Shown here piece after piece: positions 21,415 through 32,032 of a stretch of 64,000 nucleotides of DNA. A program made the position numbers and the translations under genes. Below the pieces are notes generated by a model. It was not told the origin of the DNA, did no database searches, and was given only the letters and a program-made list of their open reading frames with translations. Source of the stretch: Trichosporon coremiiforme (Eukaryota > Basidiomycota > Tremellomycetes > Trichosporonales > Trichosporonaceae); contig BCJJ01000002.1 of NCBI GenBank assembly GCA_039545355.1, positions 521,956-585,955 on the forward strand. Direction: 5' to 3'. Position 1 is the stretch's first letter. Each line of letters starts with the position of its first letter.

Positions 21415-22953
21415 TTAAAATTCCTTGCTAACAATAACGGTCCAGTCCTTGAACCAGGCCTCTTCGTCCTTGGGCGGCCTGTACTTGTCCGAGCTGCCGC
21501 CGAAGAAGGTGGAGAGCATGAGGCCATAGATGCGAGAGTCCTCGGAGTGGCGAATGATGATGTTCTCGTTCGTGATGACTTTCTCTCCGTTAACATAGAG
21601 CTCCTGCGTGCCGTCGCGCTGGGCCTGGCCGCCGGAGATGCTGTTGAGGATGAGACGCTGAGCGACAGTGTTCCACTGGCCTTTCTGGAAGTGGAAGGCA
21701 CCACGCTTGACCGAGTCACCGTAGCCTCCGATGGAGCACGAGGTGTTCGGCTCGTCGCAGTAGTTGTTCTTGTCCTGGAAGTAGTTGTAAACCTCGCCGG
21801 CTCCGTCCTTGCGCCACATCAAGCGGGCAGAGAAGCAGTCCGAGTCATGGTTACCGCCGGAGCAACTGGTAGTTTCCTGAGACGTGCCGCCGTAAAGACC
21901 GGGCAGCTTGCCACCCTCGGTCCAGTCAAAGTCATCGGGGAAGAAGACACGGTAAGAGAACGTGACATCGGAAGCCTTGCTAAGGTCGATTCCGTTGCCA
22001 ACGTCCGTCTTGCTGTAGTACCACCATCCACTGGAACCGCCGATCTGACCCGCAGGGTACTTGGCCATCTGGACCTCGATGGAGGGGTCGGTGGGGTCCG
22101 TAGACTTGGCAATGCCGCCCGTCTGCATCTTGAGAACGGGGATGTCGTCGACTGTGCATTGTCAGCCACCGTCAGCTTCAGCGTAATTCAACTCACAAGT
22201 CTTAGGGTCGTAGTCCTCAGAGGGCATCTCGCCGTTCAGCTGGAAGCCGGGGACGGATGCAGAATTCTTCGCAGTCGTGAAGAGCTTGATGCCCTCGACG
22301 GGGAACAAGCCGCCGTCGCTGTTGCCGGGAGTCTGGTTGATGTTGCCGTCACCGCCACCGGAACCAGTCTCGGAGGGCTGGGCAGAAGAAGACGACTCGG
22401 TCGCACTTGAAGACCAGTTGTCGGCGCTGTCGCTCGCAGTTGCCGAAGCCGAAGCCGAAGCAGAGTGGGATGCAGATGAGCTAGATCCAGACCACCCATC
22501 GCCGGTGGAGGTAGGCTTAGCGCTGCCCTCCTCGGTGGTGGACATCCAGGAGTCCCAGCCATCAGTCTTTGAGGAAGAGTTCCACTCATCGTCACCGTCG
22601 TCACCGCCCTTGCTCTCTGTCTGGGACTTGTAGGAGTGCTCCTTGCCCATGTCGACAAGGGAAGAGTGGGGAGCGGGAGTGGCGGTAGGGGAAGCATAGG
22701 CGCTGCCACTGGATGGCTGCGGCTTGCAAGTTCGTCCCCTCTTGAGACGACGGACTTTCCTGAGGCCGGCCCCGCCGCGACCACCGCTATCAGAGCGGGG
22801 CATGACGTGGTGAGCGTGGAAAGCACGAGCCTCGCCAGCTTGGCCCATGGCCTGATCGGCCAGGTGGCGGGCCTCGGAGCGAGGAGTGATGGGAATGTAC
22901 GCGGCCTGGGCAGAAACTGCCAGGGCGATGAGAGAGGCAAAGTGAAGGCGCAT
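21415..22953 (-). CDS. Secreted polysaccharide lyase, PL14-like (alginate/glucuronan lyase type)
   Basis: Exons 22197-22953 and 21415-22151. The intron 22152-22196 (45 nt) has GTGAGT and GGCTGAC...CACAG, and the join gives DPKT-F-DDIPVLKM. Total 497 aa. An N-terminal signal peptide (MRLHFASLIALAVSAQA) is followed by about 190 residues of basic and then Ser/Asp/Thr-rich linker. The catalytic jelly-roll starts near residue 230. Family-typical stretches are WWYYSKTDVGNGIDLSK, YRVFFPDDFDWTEGGKLPGLYGG, CFSARLMWRKDGAGEVYNYF, KGQWNTVAQRLILN and YGLMLSTFFGGSSDKY. This pattern (KLPGLYGG with SARLMWR) is the fungal PL14 or alginate-lyase-2-like family, which cleaves uronic-acid polymers by beta-elimination. 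The exact polymer is not determinable. The role is extracellular carbon acquisition or remodelling of its own capsule or wall. Confidence 0.82.
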
Positions 22954-24839
22954 CTTGATGTCGAGTGAAGGGGTGGCGTGCTTGTCGAGCTAGGATTATC
23001 AGAGAAAGGGTGAGAGAATGTCGGGGGCCTCGCTGAGTATGACAAGGTACGCCGAGTCGTTGTGAGTCGTGAAGAGGAGGGTTGTCGTCGTTACTGGGTG
23101 AGCCTGCACCACAGAAAAGAGTGTCGGGAGTCGTTGGACCGTCACAGACGGGAGGAGGAGAGGATAGGGGGAGGATGGGGGAGCTGTCTTGTCAAAAGAC
23201 AGAGGTTGCAACAGCGCCAGGCTATTATATGGGTGGAGAGAGGTAAAAAGAAATGATGAACAAGTTGCATAGTGTGTGAGTGGCCTGTGCACTGGCGTGG
23301 GTCTGGGAGCGCTGGGTGTGATTGTTCTGTGACCGTGGTGTGTGTTCGGAGCCCGTCAGAAGGCAGGACAGACTAAGGCAGCTTTGCGTCTGCGAACCTC
23401 AGGATGGCCTAGGATACCATGCCCCGGAGAGCCCGGAGCATGAACCCTGGATCGTGTTCCTCTGCCCTCTGCGCCACCAGTGTATAGCCAGGGGAGGGCA
23501 GAGGAGGGCAGAGGGGAACCGAGGGGGACGGACAGCGGTGCTGAGTGGCCGGCGGAGAGAGTTGATCGATGTCGCTGCGCTGCGTACTGCGTGTTGTGGT
23601 CTAAGCTTGGGTTGCGCAGGGGAGAGACAGGGTGCGGAATCCAGAGTGCACAGATGCCATCTGCAGGGCCAGGTGCCAGGGATAGCTTATTCGGCACAGG
23701 CTCGAGTGCACTGTGAGTAGGCAAGTTAGTCATGTCCTCTGGCCGTTCCTTGCCCCTGTTGCCCCTCCGAGAGCCCCCTCGCAGCTGCCTGACTGGCGCC
23801 CTGCGAGAAGGCTGCGACACGTCCAGCTAGCCGCATCTAGCGGGATATATCGTTAAATCAGGCGCGTACGAGACCCTGAGCCCTCAGGGACGTCCTGCTA
23901 TTCCAGCACCAAAGTCGACCCATCAGCGCGTGAGCCCGCAACCTTAGCCGCGCCAGTACTCTCCAGCGCGTAACTTGCACCAATCGTCTTCCTTCAACAC
24001 GTGCGATCATGAGCGCCATCACCATCCCTTGCCCTTGCTCTTCTCCTATTCTCCTCCACAGCCTTGCTGCCGACATCTTCTCCTGCCCGTTACCCCTTGG
24101 AACCCCTTCCTCCTCACATAGTTTCATTAACAACGACACTCCACTGTTCATCACACACTTACTTTGTGTTGGCCGTGGTGTGCACGGCGCTGAAGCACAA
24201 CGCCCTTCAGCTGACAGACAGGGGGGAGGGCTATGCACTGCCTACGGTGGACGACGCAGCCGCCTGCTTCAGGCGTCTTGCAGATTCCGTTACGCATTCA
24301 AGCGGATTCAACCCGCCATCTGAAAGCCACGTGGTTTAGAGCCAGCCATCGCGAAAACGCGTCCCACCCTGAATACATGAGCATTGATCCTAACTTTCTC
24401 ATGCTGGCGACACGGTGCTACGGTGAGCGCGGGAGCAGGCGCGGTTGCAAGTTGGGTGAACTCGCTGGCCATTGGCTGGCTCAACCACCGTCACACCGTC
24501 ACCCACTCGAGCAAAAGCGATTCGCTACGCACCTCTTCCCTTTGCCATCTCCTCATCATCTTTGCAACCCTCACTGTCATCCATCCACCCTCCCAAGCCA
24601 TCCACCTCCTCGCCCCCGCCCCCTTGCCGCCGTCGGTCCGCTGGCTGGATTGAACTGCATACTGCTTACTCCGAGCGCTGGCCGTCCGGAACCTACATTC
24701 TCTTTGGTCCCGTCCACTCCGCCAGCGCCGCCTCTCTTGTCTTCCCTCGTCGCCTTCCGACGACTCGCAACCTCTCACCTCGCACCCTTTCTTCTCGAAC
24801 TCTACTCTCTATCGACACCCTTACACTCTGCGCCTCAGC
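22954..24839. other. Divergent intergenic region
   Basis: Lies between the lyase gene (minus) and the gene at 24840 (plus). Both ends are CT-rich in the direction of transcription, with a C/T-rich leader from about 24510 to the ATG at 24840. A short direct repeat 'gggcagaggagggcagaggg' lies at 23495-23515. No gene was recognised in the middle. Confidence 0.4.
23223..23230 (-). promoter_or_regulatory. Possible TATA element of the lyase gene
   Basis: Minus-strand ATATAATA lies about 270 bp above the ATG, with a CT-rich (minus strand) tract between 23120 and 23210 where a leader would be. Plausible but unproven. Confidence 0.3.
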
Positions 24840-26139
24840 ATGCAGTCTCCTGTGCACTCAGGACGCAACCTCGAGGTTCCGAGGACCGTGGAACGTCGCC
24901 GCAAGGGCCGCGGGGTCGATGTCATGTCGTGAGTCACAACAACAAATTAATGACGCACAGTCACATAAACAAAAAGAAAACGTGGTGTGGCGCTAACATG
25001 TTTACAGGTACCCTACACCCGAGCGTGGACACCTTCCTACGCCTGTCACTGAGCGACGCACACTCAAGCGCAGCTTCGGCGATGCCACCGCCGATAAGAT
25101 GGTGGCCGAGGGTGCCCACTCCATCAGTGTTCACCCGCCGACACCTCAAACCCTGCCCCGCAAACGTGCGTCACGCGGCACTAACAACGCTGCGCCCTAC
25201 TCGCCCCCCTCTCCCAGCGGACACACGACCTTCTTCCTTTCACATGGCTCCACGACAGAGATCGAGATGGCCATCGACAAAGCACCCCCGCGCCGCCGCC
25301 CAGGCCTTCTGTTCGCCCAGCAGATGGGCCTGACAACGGACCCTTCCACGACGTCTGTCAAGTTTGGAGCACGCCTTGGCGTTGGCGTTGGGATGGGAGG
25401 TGGTCTGCGCGGATCGACGCACGGCCCGGTTCACAAGATGTCTCTCGACAACCCTTTCCTTGATGACGGATCAGCGGTGGCTAGTTCCTCGAGGTCCGTG
25501 AGCGGAAAGCGTCGCCAAGGCGCTGGGTCTCCCGGCCGGGAAACGAGCTACGTGCCGCAAGCTGTGCGCCCCGATGCCGAGCAGAGCATGTCCCCGCTGA
25601 TGCGCCGCCGCCATCGCGGCGGACCGCCTCGCATGCTGACGGAGACGCTTCCGGAATCAAGTCGTTCCGCCAAGCGGAAGGCGATGATGGATGAGGACAA
25701 CCCGTTCCTTGCAAAGCCCGGAGAGGTCCACCGGTCGAAGCCGTTGGACACGGAGAAGGGGCCATTCGTCACCTACGTGTTCCGCGGAGCGAAGCGCACG
25801 TTTGCGAACCCGTTCGTCCCGCCGAACGCACCGTACCCTGCCGCCGACCTGGACGTGAGCGATGTTGACTACGACCCACACCCGTGCCCACCCCCGAAGC
25901 TCCTCTGGCCGACGTCCGACCCCGAGACGTCGCCGGCCACTTCAGCGGCCCCGGTATCTACGCCACGCCGCCGCGTGTTGTCGGAGACGATGGACGTGGA
26001 CAGCGACGAGGACGAGCGGATGCCAGTGCGCCGCGGCCTGCTGTTCGGCGCGACGCCCGGTTCGGAGGAGCCGGAGCACTCGGACGCCTCCGACGGCTCT
26101 GCGCGCAAGCGCCCCCGCTTCAACTTTGGGAGCAACTAA
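24840..26139 (+). CDS. Uncharacterised nuclear-type protein with repeated NPF and GLLF motifs
   Basis: Exon 1 is 24840-24928 and exon 2 is 25008-26139. The intron 24929-25007 (79 nt, GTGAGT, branch GCTAAC, TTTACAG) joins DVMS to YPTPERGHLPTP in frame. Total 406 aa. The start MQSPVHSGRNLEVPRTVERRR is Arg-rich. The protein is mostly low-complexity and basic, with conserved-looking islands: RRRPGLLFAQQMGL, LDNPFLDDG, DEDNPFLAKPGE, PFVTYVFRGAKRTFANPFVPP and VRRGLLFGATPG, ending in a KRPRF basic patch. Clusters of Ser/Pro with Asp/Glu (DVDSDEDE) suggest phosphoregulation. Paired islands and basic patches suggest a nuclear regulator, but no DNA-binding or enzymatic domain is visible. Function unknown. 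Confidence 0.75.
24929..25007 (+). other. Spliceosomal intron in the 24840-26139 gene
   Basis: GTGAGT donor, GCTAACATG branch and TTTACAG acceptor. The interior is AT-rich compared with the flanking exons. Phase 2 join. Confidence 0.8.
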
Positions 26140-27643
26140 AACAATGTGCGATAAGATAAGCAGTACTATTTCAGACCATCCCGATCGGCAACGACCTGCC
26201 GAAACCATAATTCATCACCATTTCATCTTGTTCAGCGCCCACCTCAGGCGCTGTCCCTTGTTCGTTTTTCGTTTTAGATAGCAATTTCCATAGTGCCATA
26301 GCGCCATAGCCACACCGACACAACGAGTCGTATTGTACAGGAGAGAAAGTCAGCAGCCATCATCAATCTATGCAGAGTAACATGTCACAGGAGCGTATCA
26401 GGATGCAGGGTGGTAGTTTCAGCGAGTCTCGTCCGGCAAGAGCTCGCAGGACCAAGAGGTCGGTATCCTCCTGAAGAAATCATGAGGTGAGGTGAGGCGA
26501 GGTCTCGTTTCAGTGCTGCGTGCAGTCGGGACCAGGGCCATGACCATGGGATGCATCGCCATCGAACCGAAAGTTCGCTGCGACGCGTCTGAAGAGCTGT
26601 TGTCATGCCGTCCAAGTCACAGAAGGGAGGTAGGGTCCGGATGTTCCGGATCACACTGGTTCACAGACGCAGGAAAGCGTAAGGGTAGAAAAGGAACAAG
26701 GTGATCTCCGGTTGGAACGCGAGGAAGAAAAGGGGGCCGCGGGGCGAGAGAAGTATGAGGGACGTGAAAGGCAAGGAGGCACTACTCGTAGAACACTAGA
26801 ACAGGTGCCTGCTGAGTGTGGTATGGGGCGGCGGCCATGAGCGCATACAGCGTGCCCGGCGTGGGCCGTCTCCGCCCTGCTGGTGGTGGTGACCGCGGAG
26901 GTCGACTGCGAGTTGCAGCTCGGCAGACCTAATGCCCCGCATAAGGAGACTCCGCTTGCATGACCATCCTCCGTGTGTTTCTCTCTGCGATGCGTCACGT
27001 CTGACACTCCAGATATGACTACAGACATGAACCCACACATGAAGCATATGAAGAGGGGGAACCGAGCACCGAGCCAAGCGAAGATGCAGGTCATGGGGCA
27101 CAGCCCGTGCACCGCTTTTGTGTTTGCTGACGAGAACCCCAACTCTCCTACAATTTGGGATTACTCCGATCCCTCCATTCATAGACACCGGACACTGCAT
27201 TACGCGTCCCGCTCATGAGTCGGGACGAAGACCTGCCCAGAAGACAGGAAGTAGGGCAGGGAGGGATAGAGTTTGACACGAGTGTGGGCCTCCTTTTGGA
27301 CAAGCGTGTACGGACATTCGAGGTTCTGGGTTCTGTGTGGGTGCAACTTGGTCTATTCATTGGCTACTGGCGTGTGAGTTGGGAAAGATAGAGTGAGGGT
27401 GAGTGGGGGACGGGGCGGCCGGCCCAGATGGTCGAGAGAGTCCAGAGAGTCCAGACGGCCCAAGAGTCGTCGATCCAGAATCTGGGTTTCAGTCCACCCA
27501 CCTGCGACGTTTAGGAGGTTTGGGATGAAGGGCAGAGGCAGGTGGGGTCACTGCCTTTCGGGGGAACATCCGGTGTCCTCTTGTGCCCTTGAGAACTTGA
27601 GAACTTGAAACGAGGTTACTAACTTGGAACATATCGGTCTGAG

Positions 27644-27733
27644 GTTTGGCATCAGGTTTGGTACCTTGTTTGGTACCTTGTTTGGTATCTCGTTTGATAT
27701 CTCGTTTGGGATCTCGTTTGGGATCTCGTTTGG
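27644..27733. repeat. 12-bp minisatellite, seven and a half units
   Basis: Units of the form GTTTGG(N)A(T/C)C(T/A)(T/C/G), starting at 27644, 27656, 27668, 27680, 27692, 27704 and 27716, with a partial unit at 27728. Neighbouring units are most alike (2 with 3, 6 with 7), as expected from local duplication. It is flanked by non-coding DNA. Read on the minus strand it gives a KRDPKRDP-like pattern, which is a by-product of the 12-bp period and not evidence of a gene. Confidence 0.9.
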
Positions 27734-28489
27734 CCGAACGTATCATGGATGTAGCGTGTCCGAGGCGTGCAGCAGGTCTTGTTCCGCTTTGGCTCCCGCG
27801 CGGCGAGGGGGCCAGAACCCTCTGACAAGACTGACTGCGGCAAAGTTCGAGCCTCGATCTGGACCTGCGCGGACTGGATCAAACATGGCCGAGAAAGTGA
27901 CTGAGACGAGCTGTCGTAAGTCCGATCATGCTGATACGCCGTGAACATGCCCGACATGACTGCGACGAGGCTCCGACGTGAGACGCTCATGGGACGGCGC
28001 TGCGACTTAGGACGAGACGACACTGACACCCCGTCGTCCCACCGCAGTACTCGCGGCATGCACAGCAGGATAGCCTTGCGTAGGTACGTGATTGCCGAAG
28101 GGCAGACCGAGACCGAGATCGCGAAAGGAGTCTGTCCATACTCGGCAGTAGAGTAGGGCTGAACGCCTCATGCCTCATGTGCACCCGAGCGCTAGTGTCC
28201 GGATCTGAGATCAAGGGGCGTGTTTCACGTCGCAAGCGATGTCGATGCGCTGTCCGAGACGTCGACATGAGTCAGTTATGGACGTGTCACATTCACACAA
28301 GTGGCGTCTAAGGGAGCTTCCACCCTTATTAATCTTGGATAGAACTGGTGAAACCTTGTCATATTACTGAAAGCAAAGGGTAATTCGCACTCCTGGGAGA
28401 ACCATGACGACAGATTTCCTCCGGGTGACTTGCCAACTTTGGGTAAGGAACTCGTGTAAGGATGGCAGCCACAGGAACTGTGGGCACCT

Positions 28490-28538
28490 GGGAAGGCACA
28501 GCAGTGCAAGGGAAGGCACAGCAGTGAAGGGAAGGCAC
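28490..28538. repeat. Short tandem repeat, about 20 bp x 2.5
   Basis: The phrase GGGAAGGCACAGCAGTG occurs twice in succession and is followed by a third partial copy GGGAAGGCACG. Non-coding context. Confidence 0.75.
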
Positions 28539-31500
28539 GACCGGCACGAGTGCGGGTCCCCGATGTATGGTGTCAGCTCGGCACACTCGGCAAACAGTGG
28601 CATTCTAGGCGGCCCCTAAGGTATCCTTCGGCGGGGACCCAGGAGCGATGGCGCGCACATCTAGCGCCCCGTGCGCACACCTGTGCATTTCTTGTTGACC
28701 TTGCGGTGCCAGGGAATGTGCTGCGCCGAGGGCTATTCTCGCACGGTGATCGAAGGACGGTCTCGGTTCAGTCTCCCGCACTTGCTGACCGAAGACCGCG
28801 AGAGCACTCCTCGTTGACCGTTGCCGCTGACCGCTTGAACGTTGACTGTGGTGCAGACTGTAGCTGTCAGCGCTTAGAGGCTGTGACCGTCCTTGCTGGA
28901 CATACGCCGCAGACTAGTTCTCTGGCTGAATACAACTACGGAAGGCGCACAGTAGACGCTGACCAGCATGCACTCAGCTGCAAGAACTAACTATCAGCCA
29001 CTGACCGGCTGTTAGACTGACAGGGTGAAGGATATCTGCTGAGTACATTCGATAATTCATTGACGTAGGATGTGGCATTCGCCGGTGGCGGTATTGTTGC
29101 TGCGTCTGATGTCGACGTCCACAGCTTGCGGCTGTGTGGCAGGCCGTGACTGGTGCTTACCGACTATGCTCCTGTGAGAAGTCTGCGATGTTCGTGGCGA
29201 CAGCAGGCAGCAGGTGTAACATGCAAAAGCACAGGCGTTACGACGACGCCTGCGCAGCACCAGATGGAAGAGCGATGGCGAAGAGGGCTGGCCGGACAGA
29301 GGCGAGGCAACAGGCAGTTGAGTAAACAAGACGAGCTCCGCGTCCATCCGTTTCTTCATAGGTGGCATGCGACTGGGGAGCTAGGCATCTTCCCTTAGAG
29401 GCAGTGGTGGGCAAGATAGCACTTCGAGGGGCAAACCGCTGCTGCGCGAACCATTCTGCCTGTTTCTAGTCGTCGCAGATGCCAGGCATTCGCTAAGGCA
29501 GTATGCCCCTCTCGCGAGCATGCGTTAGATCGAGAGTCCGCATTATGATGACAACGGCCGGCATAGTCGTCGTCCCCTCACCATCACCGGCAGGTAGCAG
29601 TTGCTATTCTAGAGCAATCGCTTTTCGGAGGAGAACATCAGGATAGCTTACGAACCCGCCCTGCTTCACCCCTCGTTCACCCTCTCGTTGCATGCACCTG
29701 GCTGTGTCGGTTGCCTTGCCGACGTCCAGCTATCTTCGCTACCTTTTCATCGAACACTAAGGCAGCTTTTGACGAGTGGGACGCTTCCTGCAGCCGCAGA
29801 AGCTGTAACAGTGTCGCTGCCCCTCCAAGATAACACCTCTGAGCTCCCCATCGGTGGCAACGCCATTGTACGGCAATTCTAGCGTCTCCAACACAAGGAT
29901 AGGGGGCTGCTCGATGAACGCGCCTCTTCTGTTACCTATGGCTGATGAAGCTTGTCTCCCAGACTGCTGTGGCGGGACGATACCCCATAGCCTGTAAACA
30001 GCGGACAGTTCAGCACCCTGGGACGTCGGGCTCAAGCGTTCCCGCGGAACTAAAAGACCGTCCTGTCAGCTTCAGAACGGAGCTGTAACGAAACCGTCAG
30101 TCGCCGACGGGGACGAGCGCGAGGTCGCCGCTCGACATTCAGGTTTGCCATGGAGCCCGTCAGCACAGGTGATGAGCATGTTTCAGGTGACCCATTTTTT
30201 TAGCAAGACAAGAATCGGACAAAGGGGCCGGAAAGACGACGGGATGGAGCTCACAGCAGCGTGCGACTCCGACTCGATGCCACACCGTCTGAATGATAGG
30301 CTGTGAGAAGCTGACCGCAGGATCGTTGACCGAAAAGCACTGCGTCAACACGATGCCCGGCAGCTCTGACTGACGAGAGCTGTCAAGCAACAGTGGCATG
30401 CCGACACATTCCTACCCTCATCCGTTAACCCTCCCTGAGCACATCGCACCACATTGCGATGATCAGAAGCTATTGTAGCGGAAACCAGCACGACGTCGGA
30501 GCTAGGCATCCTTGCTCCCTGGGGGCCGGCCGTCTGACATGCCTCTCTGTGCGTCGTCATTGGCAAAGGCATGGCGATCTGCTGAGATGGCCAGCACCAC
30601 GACCTGCTGACGCAGGAGTTGCATGCGTGCTGCGTCGACAGGAGGAGGAGTTGCAACTGACGCTGTTAACGTTGGTCCATCAGAAAGCTGAGAGCCTGTG
30701 CATTGGGAAGGGCCTGCTTTGGTTGACAGGGACGGAGCTGACATCGTTCAGCGAGATGCTCTTGGTGCGCCCGAGGTCGGTCCGCCAGTACGAGGGGGAG
30801 AGATTGTTTACTGCCGTCAGGCATCGGACAGGGGCGAACGTCAGATGTCAGCGTGCATCAGTGTCGCCGTTCTGGCACAGTGGTAAGAGCTCCAACAACA
30901 ATGGTTGCCTTTCCCGGGTCTGACCGCAAAAGGGTATGTCCTCGAGCGAGGCCGACGACATCGGGCACATTCCTCTCGTCCGCGGCTATCGCGGCTACAG
31001 GGGCAGTTATCGGGCGCCGAGAGGCAGCTGCTGGTTGTATTGTAGGCTGGATATCGCACTGCCGATACGTGCACGCGGTTCAGCAGCGTGGTGGGTTTCC
31101 AGCGGAGCTGATCTCGGCATCCGGATGTTGACTGGCGGTCGCAACGCAAGGGCACAGAGCCGTCGGTGCGGTGACGTCTAGTGTGCATGCGCGGTATGCG
31201 CAAGACGTCCATGTCAGCTCGCCAGGGGGGGCAGAAGCGCAGGCGATTGCAAGCAGTCATGCCGTAGGAGTAGGCAAGGTGATCCCCAGTGCACGGCCGA
31301 GGGGTTTGTGGAAGGGGGGGAAAAACGGTTTCGTCTGTCAAGTTGCTGGGTAGTTGCAGAATCCTGAGGCAAGGGGGGCCTGGCCACATGCACATGAACC
31401 GGTTATATGAGCGGGGAGCCCCGACCTTGGGGGCTTCTCGGGATCGTACTCTGGGTGGGTCGGCGCTGCCCACCTGCTTGAAATACCGCCTTCTGGCTGT

Positions 31501-32032
31501 GGTCATGTGCGGACTGTTTCTGATGCCGAGACTTTCCAGGCTTCTGGGCTCGCTCGAGATCGCTGCTGATGTGGGGGCAATGGCGGAGATGCACACTCAT
31601 GCCCTGCAATTCACGTACGCATGCAAGGTATAGAGCAGGATAACTGCATGTCGCATCGGTCGGCCGCCGAGAGTGGCAGCAACGTGGCGAGGGAGCTTCT
31701 GACAGCACCATCGCGGCGAAGCCATCCCGCTCGCTCGGACTTGGCCGTCTACGGTTACTAATGACCGAGATACCGCGTTGTCTCTCTGCGGTGTCTCTGT
31801 GCGCAACCATGGTGGGGCACACGCAACACACTAAAGACAACTCTGGTCTGAACTACATAAGCCAACCCGCGCCCGACTGCTACACCCAACGTCCCCCCAC
31901 GACTCCGCAAGACGTGATTGCAGCGAACCGACACACAAACCTCTCCGCTCTCTTGATAAACACACCTAGACGGTTAGACAGTTTCCCCGACGGGTGACTT
32001 CTCGATCACACTCTTCTGCGACACCCAACGCG

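Larger units (their letters stand above)
26140..32032. other. Very long ORF-poor region (5.9 kb)
   Basis: No recognisable gene. It contains a 12-bp minisatellite (27644-27733), a 20-bp tandem repeat (28490-28538) and short redundant motifs ('gagagtccagagagtccag' near 27435, 'gaacttgagaacttgaaac' near 27594). The longest frames (30841-31596 minus, 251 codons; 30459-30923 plus; 28550-28990 plus) have no family resemblance and are rich in Cys, Arg, Ser and Thr, as translated non-coding GC-rich DNA is. The last few hundred bases probably carry the BVMO promoter. Confidence 0.45.

Noticed and set aside
23392..23470. tRNA-like stretch on the minus strand (A-box-like TGGCGCAGAGG and GGTTCATGC)
   Set aside because: The spacing between the two boxes is about 30 nt instead of about 45 and no cloverleaf stems form.
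24233..25333. 366-codon plus-strand frame overlapping the 5' part of the NPF-motif gene
   Set aside because: It crosses a clear intron, is in the wrong frame for the supported exons and is Pro/His/Ser-rich leader translation.
27489..27746. Minus-strand frame with KRDPKRDPKRD-like repeats
   Set aside because: Pure product of the 12-bp minisatellite read in one frame; no start context or flanking coding sequence.
30841..31596. 251-codon minus-strand frame in the gene desert
   Set aside because: Cys/Arg/Ser-rich with no recognisable motif, no codon-usage likeness to neighbours, and overlapped by frames on the other strand. Kept as a possibility only if transcription is shown.
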